Assembly: GCA_947426305.1 (NCBI GenBank) | Contig: CANEDP010000015.1 | Span: 1-37,365 of the forward strand | Length of the DNA: 37,365 nt | Source of the DNA: an uncultured Clostridia bacterium | GTDB lineage: Bacteria > Bacillota > Clostridia > TANB77 > CAG-508 | Direction: 5' to 3' | In this document: positions 15,884 to 23,794 of the stretch, piece by piece | Layout of the letters: the number at the start of each line of letters is the position of its first letter | Numbering within the stretch: the stretch's first letter is position 1 | The notes under the pieces: generated by a model | What the model was told of the DNA's origin: nothing | Databases searched by the model: none | The model's input: only the letters and a program-made list of their open reading frames with translations | Translations under genes and position numbers: made by a program

Positions 15884-16855
15884 ATGAGTGTACAAATTAT
15901 TTATTTAATCGCATCATTTATATTGACAGCCATTTTAGGAAAATTACTGATTCCGATTTTGAAAAAATTGAAAGTTGGGCAAAGCGAAAGAGAAGATGGT
16001 CCGCGTTCCCACCTGAAAAAACAAGGAACGCCAACTATGGGTGGAATCATGATGATGATGACAATTGTTGTTTTTACGTTAGTTGTGTATCTATTTTATT
16101 CAGATTTTGAATTTATCAAGCCAATATTAATCATTTCAATTGCAAGTCTAGGTTTTGGAATTGTTGGATTTGTGGACGATTTCAAAAAAGTAGTTTTGCA
16201 TAATACAGAAGGCTTAAATCCAAAACTAAAAATGCTTGGCTTATTGATTGTATCCTGCATTTTCACAATTGTTTTGATGAATTATACGAATGTAACAACA
16301 GAAATTTTTATTCCATTTACTGATTTTACGCTAACTTTCCCAAAATGGATTTTCATTCCATTTACGATTTTAGTTATGCTAAGTGCAACAAATGCAGTGA
16401 ATTTAACAGACGGAATCGACGGTTTGGCAGCAAGTGTATCTGCGATTATGATAACCGCATTGTCAATCCTTGCAATCAAACTTGGAAATGTGGAAATATC
16501 GATATTTGGTAGCATTGTAGTGGGAACTTGTTTGGGATTTTTAGTTTATAATTTTCATAAAGCAAAAGTGATGATGGGAGATACTGGCTCCTTGCTTCTT
16601 GGTGGAGTGGTTTCAAGTATGGCAATTTATTTGCAAATTCCAATCTTTTTGTTATTAATAGCAATTATTCCAATATTGGAAACAACATCGGTTATTTTGC
16701 AAGTTTGGTATTTTAAAAGAACAGGAAAAAGACTTTTTAGAATGTCGCCATTGCATCATCATTTTGAATTAACTGGTTGGAGAGAAAACCGAGTTGTTGG
16801 CGTATTTTCACTAATTACCTTTATTTTCTCTATCATAGGAATATTGGCAATATAA
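15884..16855 (+). CDS. mraY: Phospho-MurNAc-pentapeptide transferase
   Basis: A 323-residue polytopic membrane enzyme that transfers phospho-MurNAc-pentapeptide to undecaprenyl phosphate, making lipid I. The family signatures are present: GTPTMGG (about 48-54), the acidic GFVDDFKK (about 96-103), NLTDGIDGLA (about 174-183) and the HHHFELTGW motif near the C-terminus. About ten hydrophobic segments are evident. It begins 8 nt after murE with a TAGGAG ribosome site. It is followed by ftsW directly; murF and murD, often found in this cluster, are not in this window. Confidence 0.95.
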   Translation: MSVQIIYLIASFILTAILGKLLIPILKKLKVGQSEREDGPRSHLKKQGTPTMGGIMMMMTIVVFTLVVYLFYSDFEFIKPILIISIASLGFGIVGFVDDFKKVVLHNTEGLNPKLKMLGLLIVSCIFTIVLMNYTNVTTEIFIPFTDFTLTFPKWIFIPFTILVMLSATNAVNLTDGIDGLAASVSAIMITALSILAIKLGNVEISIFGSIVVGTCLGFLVYNFHKAKVMMGDTGSLLLGGVVSSMAIYLQIPIFLLLIAIIPILETTSVILQVWYFKRTGKRLFRMSPLHHHFELTGWRENRVVGVFSLITFIFSIIGILAI

Positions 16856-16884
16856 AATTACCTAGAAAGGAAACTTTTAAGGAA

Positions 16885-18051
16885 ATGGCAAAAAAAATAC
16901 AAAAAGAAAAAAAGAAATTTAGCCTTTTTACCAAAGGTTCACTCGACTATTTCATTTGGATTACGGTTATGATTTTGGTGGCTTTTGGTTTGGTTATGGT
17001 GTTATCAGCAAGCGCTCCTTCTGCTTTAGCGGAATCAAACGGAAAAAGTAGTTATACATACATAAGTAAACAGGCATTTTCAGCGGTTCTTGGGTTAGTA
17101 GCTATGATGGCACTTTCGAAAGTAGATTATCATATTTATCGAAAATTAAAATGGATTATCTATATTGTTTGCATTGTTTTCCTAGTGTTGGTTGGCTTTA
17201 TTGGAACAGGAGCAAATGGAGCCAAACGATGGATTATCATTGCAGGAGTTAACTTTCAGCCATCGGAATTTGCCAAAATTGGATTCATCTTGTTTTTTGC
17301 TTCGTTGTTATCTGATGTGAAAGAGCATGGAAAAATCAAAGATTATCGATATGGTTTTATTTATCCCATGATATTTATTGTTCCCATTGTTGGTTCTATC
17401 TTGATTTTACAAAATCATTTTAGTGCGACATTTATCATTACTGTTGTAACTGTTGTGCAAATGTTTGTAGCAGGCACAAAAATTAGCCATTTTTTGATAA
17501 CAGGCTTAATTGGTGGAATATGTGGCGCAGGTGCTTTAATGGTTAAAAATGGTGGTTCAACACTTGGTACAGACTTTAGAAGTACAAGAATTGAAACCTG
17601 GCTTGATCCTTTTACAGATCCAACAGGTGATGGGTGGCAAATTATTCAAAGTTGGTATGCCATTGCTTCAGGAGGTTTATTTGGTGTAGGACTTGGCAAT
17701 AGTAAACAAAAATATTTATATTTACCAGAACCACATAATGATTTTATTTTTTCTGTTTTAGCAGAAGAATTGGGATTTGTGGGTTGTGTGGTTGTTATCT
17801 TATTGTTTACCGTTTTTGTGTGGAGAGGTGTTGTGATTGCGATGAAAGCACAAGACAATTTTGGGTGCTTAATTGCGATTGGAATTGTTACGATGTTGGG
17901 ACTTCAAGCGATGATTAACATTGCTGTTGTAACAGGAACGATTCCAGTAACAGGAATGCCACTACCGTTTTTTAGTTACGGCGGAACATCACTGATTGCA
18001 AATTTAATGGCAGTTGGAATATTACTAAATATATCAAGAACGGCAAAGTAA
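16885..18051 (+). CDS. ftsW: Peptidoglycan polymerase FtsW (SEDS family)
   Basis: A 388-residue SEDS glycosyltransferase with about ten membrane helices after a short basic N-terminus (KKIQKEKKK). Hallmarks are GANGAKRWI, QPSEFAKI, the PEPHNDFIFSVLAEELGF segment and the C-terminal PFFSYGGTSL. It polymerises lipid II at the division site together with a class B PBP; a candidate PBP lies downstream at 23795. FtsW is preferred to RodA because of its position between mraY and murG. Start ATG 16885 follows AGAAAGGAAA; an in-frame start at 16777 would overlap mraY by about 80 nt in another frame and is unlikely. Confidence 0.93.
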   Translation: MAKKIQKEKKKFSLFTKGSLDYFIWITVMILVAFGLVMVLSASAPSALAESNGKSSYTYISKQAFSAVLGLVAMMALSKVDYHIYRKLKWIIYIVCIVFLVLVGFIGTGANGAKRWIIIAGVNFQPSEFAKIGFILFFASLLSDVKEHGKIKDYRYGFIYPMIFIVPIVGSILILQNHFSATFIITVVTVVQMFVAGTKISHFLITGLIGGICGAGALMVKNGGSTLGTDFRSTRIETWLDPFTDPTGDGWQIIQSWYAIASGGLFGVGLGNSKQKYLYLPEPHNDFIFSVLAEELGFVGCVVVILLFTVFVWRGVVIAMKAQDNFGCLIAIGIVTMLGLQAMINIAVVTGTIPVTGMPLPFFSYGGTSLIANLMAVGILLNISRTAK

Positions 18052-18063
18052 AGGAGAAAATTT

Positions 18064-19194
18064 ATGAGAGTTATTGTTTCAGCGGCAGGCACAGGAGGAC
18101 ATATTAATCCTGCAATTGCTATTGCAAACAAAATACGTCAGAAAAATCCAGATTCAGAAATTATTTTTATAGGAACCAATCACGGTTTGGAAAATGATTT
18201 AGTTCCAAGAGCTGGTTTCGAACTAAAAAGAATTGAGGCATATGGTTTGAAAAAGGAAATATCCTTTAAAAATTTGAAGCATATTTTTCAAACCATACGA
18301 AGCACGAAGGAAGTCAAAAAAATAATTGATGAATTTAAACCAGATTTGGTTGTTGGAACAGGAGGATATATTTGTGGACCAGTTTTTGCGGCAGCAACTT
18401 CCAAGAAAATTCCTGCGGTGTTACATGAAAGCAATGCTTATCCAGGAAAAGCTGTAAAGATGTTTGCTAAGGAAGTAGATTGTGTTTTGGTTGGATTTGA
18501 AGAGGCAAAAGAAAGATTGAGTGAAGCAAAAAGGGTTGTGGTTACTGGAACACCAACGAAAATAAAAAAATTAACGATTGCACGTGATGAGCGACAGAAA
18601 ATTTTGTCTGATTTGGGTGTCAAAAGTGATTTGCCGATTGTATTAATATTTGGCGGAAGTCAAGGTGCGCAGGCAATTAATGAAGCCACGGTTGATTTAA
18701 TCAAGGCGAAACTGAATAAAGATTATCAAATTATTTGGGCAACTGGGCAAAATCAATATGATGTTGTAAAGGAAAGTTTTGAGAAAGAGTCATTATCGAT
18801 TAAAAATATCAAAGATGTAAAAGTTGTACCTTATATTTATAATATGGAAGAATTAATTAATTTGGCAGATTTGGTAATTTGTAGAAGTGGAGCGATGACG
18901 ATAACAGAACTTGCGATTTGTGGTAAGCCAGCTATTTTTGTGCCATTACCATCAAGATCGGCAAACCGCCAAGAGGATAATGCAAGAGTATTGGAAAAAT
19001 TGGGGGCTGCAAAAATCATTTTAAATCATGAATTAACAGGGGAGAAATTGTCTGGCGAAATTGATGATATTATTAAAAATAAAGCAAAACTGGAAAAAAT
19101 GGGAAAACTGGCCAATCAGATTGCACCAAATCATGTGGAAGAGAAGATTTATGATGAGATTTTGAAGATTGTTAAAAATGAAACAAAGATTTAA
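18064..19194 (+). CDS. murG: UDP-GlcNAc:lipid I N-acetylglucosaminyltransferase
   Basis: A 376-residue GT-B peripheral membrane enzyme that makes lipid II. SAAGTGGHINPAIAIA (about 6-21) is the N-terminal glycine-rich loop, GTGGYICGP and HESNAYPGKA are typical of the acceptor domain, and FGGSQGAQAIN, CRSGAMTITEL and the donor-site NRQEDNA follow. It starts 12 nt after ftsW with AAGGAG upstream and closes the cell-wall operon. Confidence 0.95.
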   Translation: MRVIVSAAGTGGHINPAIAIANKIRQKNPDSEIIFIGTNHGLENDLVPRAGFELKRIEAYGLKKEISFKNLKHIFQTIRSTKEVKKIIDEFKPDLVVGTGGYICGPVFAAATSKKIPAVLHESNAYPGKAVKMFAKEVDCVLVGFEEAKERLSEAKRVVVTGTPTKIKKLTIARDERQKILSDLGVKSDLPIVLIFGGSQGAQAINEATVDLIKAKLNKDYQIIWATGQNQYDVVKESFEKESLSIKNIKDVKVVPYIYNMEELINLADLVICRSGAMTITELAICGKPAIFVPLPSRSANRQEDNARVLEKLGAAKIILNHELTGEKLSGEIDDIIKNKAKLEKMGKLANQIAPNHVEEKIYDEILKIVKNETKI

Positions 19195-19211
19195 AAATTT
19201 TCATTTTACTA

Positions 19212-19240
19212 TTGCAAAAATGAAAAGAAAAGAGTATACT
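19212..19240 (+). promoter_or_regulatory. Promoter of topA
   Basis: TTGCAA at 19212-19217 and TATACT at 19235-19240 with a 17-nt spacer, just after murG; topA can be transcribed separately. Confidence 0.6.
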
Positions 19241-19274
19241 TACTTGAATGAATAAACTTAAGAAGGAGAAGAAA

Positions 19275-21380
19275 ATGGTTGATAAATTAGTGATTGTGGA
19301 GTCTCCTGCTAAGGCGAATACAATCAAAAAATTTCTTGGTGGAAAAAGTAAAGTAGTGGCTTCGATGGGGCATATTCGAGATTTGCCAAAATCAAAAATG
19401 GGAGTGGATATTGAACATGATTTTGAGCCACAATATATTAATATACGCGGAAAAGCGCCACTCATTAATTCTTTAAAAAAGGAAGCCAAAAATGCGAAAC
19501 AAGTTTATCTTGCAACTGACCCTGACCGTGAAGGAGAAGCAATTGCATGGCATTTGGCATACATTTTGGGAATTGACCCAAACTCGATTTGTCGTGTGAC
19601 GTTTAATGAAATTACGAAAGATGCTGTCAAAGAGGCGATTCAAAATCCAAGAAAAATCGATTTGAATTTGACTGATGCTCAGCAAGCAAGACGTGTCTTG
19701 GATAGAATTGTTGGTTACAAAATTAGTCCTGTTTTATGGAAAAAGGTAAAACGTGGTTTGTCAGCAGGTAGAGTGCAATCGGTTGCAGTTGCTTTGATTG
19801 TGGATCGTGAGGAAGAAATTGAGAAATTTGTTCCAGAAGAATATTGGAATATCAATTTAAAAGCATCAGACAAGAAAACCAAAACGAAATTTGATTGTAA
19901 ATTTATTGGAAAAGATGGCAAAAAAATCGAACTTCATTCCAAGGAAGAAGTGGACAAGATTTTGGCAGATTTAGAAGGGGCAAAATATAAAGTTGTGGAC
20001 ATTAAAAAAGGCGAGAAAAAGAGAAATCCTGCTCCGCCATTTACGACAAGTACTATGCAACAGGAAGCGTCAAGAAAATTGAATTTTGCGATTAAGAAAA
20101 CGATGTCTGTGGCACAAGGTTTGTATGAAGGGGTCAAATTACCAGAACAAGGAACAACAGGTTTAATTACGTACATGAGAACAGATTCTACTAGAATTTC
20201 AAATGAAGCAAGAGCTGCTTCGAAAGAATATATTGTCAAAGAATATGGTGAAAAATACTATGAGAATCGTTTCTTTAAAACTAAAGCAGAAGCGCAAGAC
20301 GCCCATGAGGCGATTCGTCCAACTTATGTAGAACTTGCACCAGATAAAATTAAAGAGCATTTGACACCAGACCAATATAAATTATACAAATTAATCTACA
20401 ATCGCTTTATTGCCAGTCAAATGACGGCTGCTGTGTATGATACACTTGCAGTATCGATTGATGGAAATCACTATAATTTCAGGGCAAATGGACAAACTTT
20501 GAAATTCAAAGGATTTATGACTTTGTATGTAGAAGGCGAAGATAACAAAGCCACAGAAGAATTTACGCAGATTCCAGAATTGGAAATTGGAGAAGAGGTT
20601 AAAAAGGAGAAAATTGACAGCAAGCAAAGTTTTACAGAGCCACCACCACGTTATACAGAAGCAAGTTTGGTTAAAACATTGGAAGAAAAGGGAATTGGTA
20701 GACCAAGTACCTATGCGCCAACAATTACAACTATTTTGGCGAGAAGATATGTGGAAAAAATTCAGAAGCAATTGGCTCCAACTGATTTGGGAAAAATTGT
20801 GAATAAATTATTAATTGAGAATTTCTCAGACGTTATCAATGTGGAATTTACGGCAAAAATGGAAGAAGAGTTTGATAAAGTGGCAGATGGAAATGAAAAA
20901 TGGAAAGCGGTCATTCATGAGTTTTACACACCTTTTGCAAAAATTGTGGAAAAGGTTGATAAAGAATTGGAACACGTTAAACTGGAATATGAAGTTTCCG
21001 ACGTGCCTTGTGAAAAATGTGGCAGAATGATGGTGATTAAATATGGAAAATATGGAAAATTTTTGGCGTGTCCGGGATATCCAGAATGTCAAAATGCGAA
21101 GCCGATTATTGAAACAATTGATGTGCCATGTCCGAAATGCGGAGGCATGGTGCAAGTTCGAAAAACGAAGAAAAAACGTAATTATTATATTTGCGAGAAC
21201 AATTTTGAAGGAAATGAAAACAGATGTGATTATATTTCTTGGAACAAACCAAAGCCAGGAGAGAAATTTGTGGAAGGGGAAGATGTTTCGGAGATAGAAA
21301 AGGAGACGAAGAAAGAAACTAAAAAGAAAACGACAACAAAGAAAAAGCCTGTGGCAAAGAAGAAAGCGACAAAAAAATAA
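19275..21380 (+). CDS. topA: DNA topoisomerase I
   Basis: A 701-residue type IA topoisomerase that relaxes negative supercoils. The Toprim domain starts LVIVESPAKANTIKK and has the DPDREGEAIAWHL motif; the active-site tyrosine is in GLITYMRTDSTRIS. Two C-terminal four-cysteine zinc modules are visible (CEKCGRMM...CPGYPEC and CPKCGG...CENNFEGNENRC), followed by a lysine-rich tail. Start ATG 19275 is chosen because AGAAGGAG lies directly upstream; an in-frame ATG at 19248 is less favourable. A second gene from the right of a conserved block, topA carries no in-frame CGG. Confidence 0.95.
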   Translation: MVDKLVIVESPAKANTIKKFLGGKSKVVASMGHIRDLPKSKMGVDIEHDFEPQYINIRGKAPLINSLKKEAKNAKQVYLATDPDREGEAIAWHLAYILGIDPNSICRVTFNEITKDAVKEAIQNPRKIDLNLTDAQQARRVLDRIVGYKISPVLWKKVKRGLSAGRVQSVAVALIVDREEEIEKFVPEEYWNINLKASDKKTKTKFDCKFIGKDGKKIELHSKEEVDKILADLEGAKYKVVDIKKGEKKRNPAPPFTTSTMQQEASRKLNFAIKKTMSVAQGLYEGVKLPEQGTTGLITYMRTDSTRISNEARAASKEYIVKEYGEKYYENRFFKTKAEAQDAHEAIRPTYVELAPDKIKEHLTPDQYKLYKLIYNRFIASQMTAAVYDTLAVSIDGNHYNFRANGQTLKFKGFMTLYVEGEDNKATEEFTQIPELEIGEEVKKEKIDSKQSFTEPPPRYTEASLVKTLEEKGIGRPSTYAPTITTILARRYVEKIQKQLAPTDLGKIVNKLLIENFSDVINVEFTAKMEEEFDKVADGNEKWKAVIHEFYTPFAKIVEKVDKELEHVKLEYEVSDVPCEKCGRMMVIKYGKYGKFLACPGYPECQNAKPIIETIDVPCPKCGGMVQVRKTKKKRNYYICENNFEGNENRCDYISWNKPKPGEKFVEGEDVSEIEKETKKETKKKTTTKKKPVAKKKATKK

Positions 21381-21650
21381 ATTGATATAAAATCAAATAT
21401 AGTATAATAAATGTAAGGAGGCTTAGGTGAAACTGTTCAAATAATAGTTATATATCATAATATCATTTCAAATTTAGTTTTTTGCAAAAAGAGAAATACA
21501 GCAATAAAGAAAAAGAAGAAAAAAATGGAGTCTTATGAACAAATGAGAGCAACGCTTGGCGTTGCTTTTTCATTTGTACTTTGGTTATTAAAATATCAAA
21601 ATGAAAGCTTTTTTCATATTATATATAAATACAATGAAAGGAGCTTTTTT
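21381..21650 (+). other. Intergenic stretch with a terminator and possible leader peptide
   Basis: A possible promoter (TTGATA 21382, TATAAT 21403, only 15 nt apart) is followed by AGGAGG at about 21418 and a five-codon reading frame GTG AAA CTG TTC AAA TAA at 21427, which may be chance. A rho-independent hairpin lies at 21548-21571. Downstream, AATGAAAGCTTTTTTCAT (about 21600) is nearly repeated, with GGA inserted, as the ribosome-site region of the next gene. Confidence 0.35.
21548..21571 (+). terminator. Rho-independent terminator
   Basis: GCAACGC-TTG-GCGTTGC followed by TTTTTC. It lies upstream of the M15 gene and ends transcription coming from topA or the short unit after it. Confidence 0.85.
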
Positions 21651-22316
21651 ATGGCAAAAATTTTAGTATATAATAATCTTTCAAACCGAATGGAGACATA
21701 CTACAGAGGTTTATCAGAAGCAATGCCTTATGTTCAAAATCGAACTTTAACAGTGCGAGAGTTTCGTTCGAATAGCAATACAGAAATTTTGTGGACTAGT
21801 AGAAATACCATGAATTCATGGAATCGATTTCGAACGCTTTATGGACGTTCGATATATGTCGGATTTGCATTTAAACGTCCATGGGAAGGTGGTCATGCGA
21901 ACCAATCACAGCATTATGCTGGTGTAGCATTTGATGTAGGACAAAATCTATCTGCAGAAGGAAGACTTTCGATGAGAAATTTGGCGGCAAGTTCGGGGAT
22001 TTGGACGTATGTGGAGCCAATTAATCTAACCCCTAGATGGGTTCATTTTGACGACAGGACAACAGCAGCAGGCTATCCAACAGTTCGTTATGGTAGCAAA
22101 GGAAATTATGTGTGTGTAGCACAAGATTCATTGAATGCTTTAGGTTATGGAACAGGAGGACTAGATGGCATATTTGGAACGCAAACCAGAAATGCAGTTT
22201 TAACTTTCCAGAGCAGAAACGGCTTGTCAGCAGATGGAATCTTAGGACCAAATACTTGGGGCAAATTAATGCCACAGGTAAATGGAATAGGAAGAACAAG
22301 TACAGTCGTAAATTAA
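21651..22316 (+). CDS. M15-type peptidase with peptidoglycan-binding domain
   Basis: A 221-residue protein. The N-terminal domain carries an M15/DacY-like zinc site: QHYAGVAFDVG with H88 and D95, and WVHFD with H132. The C-terminal PG_binding_1 domain (about 145-210) begins at RYGSKGNYV and contains the LDGIFGTQTRNAVLTFQ helix pair and DGILGPNTW. It probably cleaves peptide cross-links or stem peptides. No signal peptide is visible from ATG 21651, which is chosen for its AAAGGAG; it may be released by lysis, by a holin or by an unrecognised route, as phage endolysins are. A longer start at 21525 would run through a terminator and is rejected. Confidence 0.82.
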   Translation: MAKILVYNNLSNRMETYYRGLSEAMPYVQNRTLTVREFRSNSNTEILWTSRNTMNSWNRFRTLYGRSIYVGFAFKRPWEGGHANQSQHYAGVAFDVGQNLSAEGRLSMRNLAASSGIWTYVEPINLTPRWVHFDDRTTAAGYPTVRYGSKGNYVCVAQDSLNALGYGTGGLDGIFGTQTRNAVLTFQSRNGLSADGILGPNTWGKLMPQVNGIGRTSTVVN

Positions 22317-22348
22317 CAAGTGGGAGATTTTTCCCACTTACTTTTTTG
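22316..22348 (+). terminator. Terminator of the M15 peptidase gene
   Basis: AAGTGGGA-GATTTT-TCCCACTT followed by ACTTTTTT. Confidence 0.88.
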
Positions 22349-22354
22349 TAATAC

Positions 22355-22383
22355 TTGACAATTTACATAAAAAATGGTATAAT
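22355..22383 (+). promoter_or_regulatory. Consensus promoter of solitary cassette 3
   Basis: Perfect TTGACA at 22355-22360 and perfect TATAAT at 22378-22383 with a 17-nt spacer, the same design as cassette 1. Confidence 0.8.
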
Positions 22384-22440
22384 CATAATATAGAGAAATT
22401 TAGAATATATGCATTTCTTAACTAAAAAGGAGGAATTATT

Positions 22441-23061
22441 ATGGTAACAGTAAACAATGTAAAAGTACGGTCAGAAGAGGTTGTTAATCTAGAGATACAA
22501 TTTTATGAGTTGACAGAGGATGGGCAAAAGAGAATCTTTAACAAAAAAAAACAAGATTTTGTTAGAGATGCTTTAAGATCAGAATATCCATCTGTTCGGA
22601 AATTTCTTTGGGAGATCAAAGAAAAATGTTCTTCAACTGTTTTAAATATGGCGATTGAAGAATGTTTAAAAATTAATAAGGAAGGGGTACGCGACAACTA
22701 TGTATCAGGAAAAGATATCATTGATCTTCTGAATGTTCCAGATTTTAGATTAGATAATAAGCTGAGAGTGAGACTTGCTGAATCTGGTGATTGGACTATT
22801 AAGCGTTGGGTAGCTCGAGATAGCAAGACACCATTAAATATTCTTAAAAGTACCTTAATGTTTGAATTAGCAGCAACGAGAGTTATAACTTCCAAAGGTA
22901 CTGAAACTGATTTGTTTGATGAAATCATCTGCAATCGCAATTTTTGGTGGTGTAGAGACATGGAAAGGATAATGAAGAAATATTCTTGGAGAGAAGCTCA
23001 AATGATTGTGTTAAGGATTAAAGAACTGGATCCGATGTGGTTGAAAGAAGGAATGCTATAA
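22441..23061 (+). CDS. Uncharacterised 206-residue protein, cassette 3
   Basis: A soluble 206-residue protein with no motif I recognise; predominantly charged and probably helical, with a tryptophan-rich middle (SGDWTIKRWVARD). It starts at ATG 22441 after AAAGGAGG. Like the genes at 9075 and 9776 it stands alone between a perfect promoter and a strong hairpin terminator. It uses CGG in frame twice (22468 and 22597), which the surrounding core genes do not. The three may belong to a class of acquired single-gene units. Function unknown. Confidence 0.72.
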   Translation: MVTVNNVKVRSEEVVNLEIQFYELTEDGQKRIFNKKKQDFVRDALRSEYPSVRKFLWEIKEKCSSTVLNMAIEECLKINKEGVRDNYVSGKDIIDLLNVPDFRLDNKLRVRLAESGDWTIKRWVARDSKTPLNILKSTLMFELAATRVITSKGTETDLFDEIICNRNFWWCRDMERIMKKYSWREAQMIVLRIKELDPMWLKEGML

Positions 23062-23068
23062 AAAGAAT

Positions 23069-23119
23069 AAAGAGTAAAGAACTGCTATAATAGCAGACTT
23101 TGCTCTTTGTTTTTTATGA
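23069..23119 (+). terminator. Terminator of cassette 3
   Basis: AAAGAG(T)AAAG and CTGCTATAATAGCAG fold into a long stem closing with CTTTGCTCTTT, followed by a T-rich run. Confidence 0.85.
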
Positions 23120-23168
23120 ATAAAGGAATTCTAACTCGAATATATATAACTATATTTTGGAGGAAATT

Positions 23169-23738
23169 ATGGGATTTTTAGAGATCATTTTAGTGAGCAT
23201 AGCACTTGCTATGGATGCCTTTGCGGTTGCTATTTGCAAAGGTTTGGCAATGTCAAAAATGAATTGGAAAAAAGCAATGATTGTTGGATTATATTTTGGA
23301 ATTTTTCAAGCGCTTATGCCAATGATAGGATTTTTTCTGGGAAGCAGATTTGAATCAATTGTGACTAGCATCGACCATTGGATAGCGTTTATTTTACTAA
23401 GCATAATTGGTGGGAAAATGATAAAAGATGCTTTTGAAAATACTTGCCAAAATTGTGATGATGACACTAGTCCAAAAGCAATGCTCATGCTTGCAATTGC
23501 TACTAGTATTGATGCTTTAGCAGTAGGAATTATGTTTGCATTTTTAAATGTCAATTTAATAGTGGCAACTAGTTCGATTGGAGTGATAACATTTGTGTTG
23601 GCAATATTGGGGGTAAAAATTGGCAACATTTTTGGCGACAAATATGAGAAAAAAGCAGAACTGGTAGGCGGTTGTATTTTGATTTTAATGGGAATTAAGA
23701 TTTTGTTAGAACATTTGGAGATTGTGATGATTTTTTAG
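23169..23738 (+). CDS. mntP: Manganese efflux pump MntP
   Basis: A 189-residue membrane protein with six hydrophobic segments in two similar halves. The conserved acidic motifs are [14 protein letters not shown] (about 13-26) and [15 protein letters not shown] (about 113-127), which mark the MntP family that exports Mn2+. The start is ATG 23169 with TTGGAGG upstream; an in-frame start at 23157 would include the ribosome site. A yybP-ykoY manganese riboswitch often precedes such genes, but only about 50 nt separate it from the previous terminator and none is visible. Confidence 0.88.
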   Translation: MGFLEIILVSIALAMDAFAVAICKGLAMSKMNWKKAMIVGLYFGIFQALMPMIGFFLGSRFESIVTSIDHWIAFILLSIIGGKMIKDAFENTCQNCDDDTSPKAMLMLAIATSIDALAVGIMFAFLNVNLIVATSSIGVITFVLAILGVKIGNIFGDKYEKKAELVGGCILILMGIKILLEHLEIVMIF

Positions 23739-23794
23739 GTTATATGCCTTTCATTTTCCGCATAAATTTAGAAGGGGAAATGGGAGGTTTTTTT

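Noticed and set aside
21525..21650. Longer N-terminus for the M15/PG-binding protein
   Set aside because: The extension runs through a clear rho-independent terminator hairpin (21548-21571) and lacks a ribosome site.
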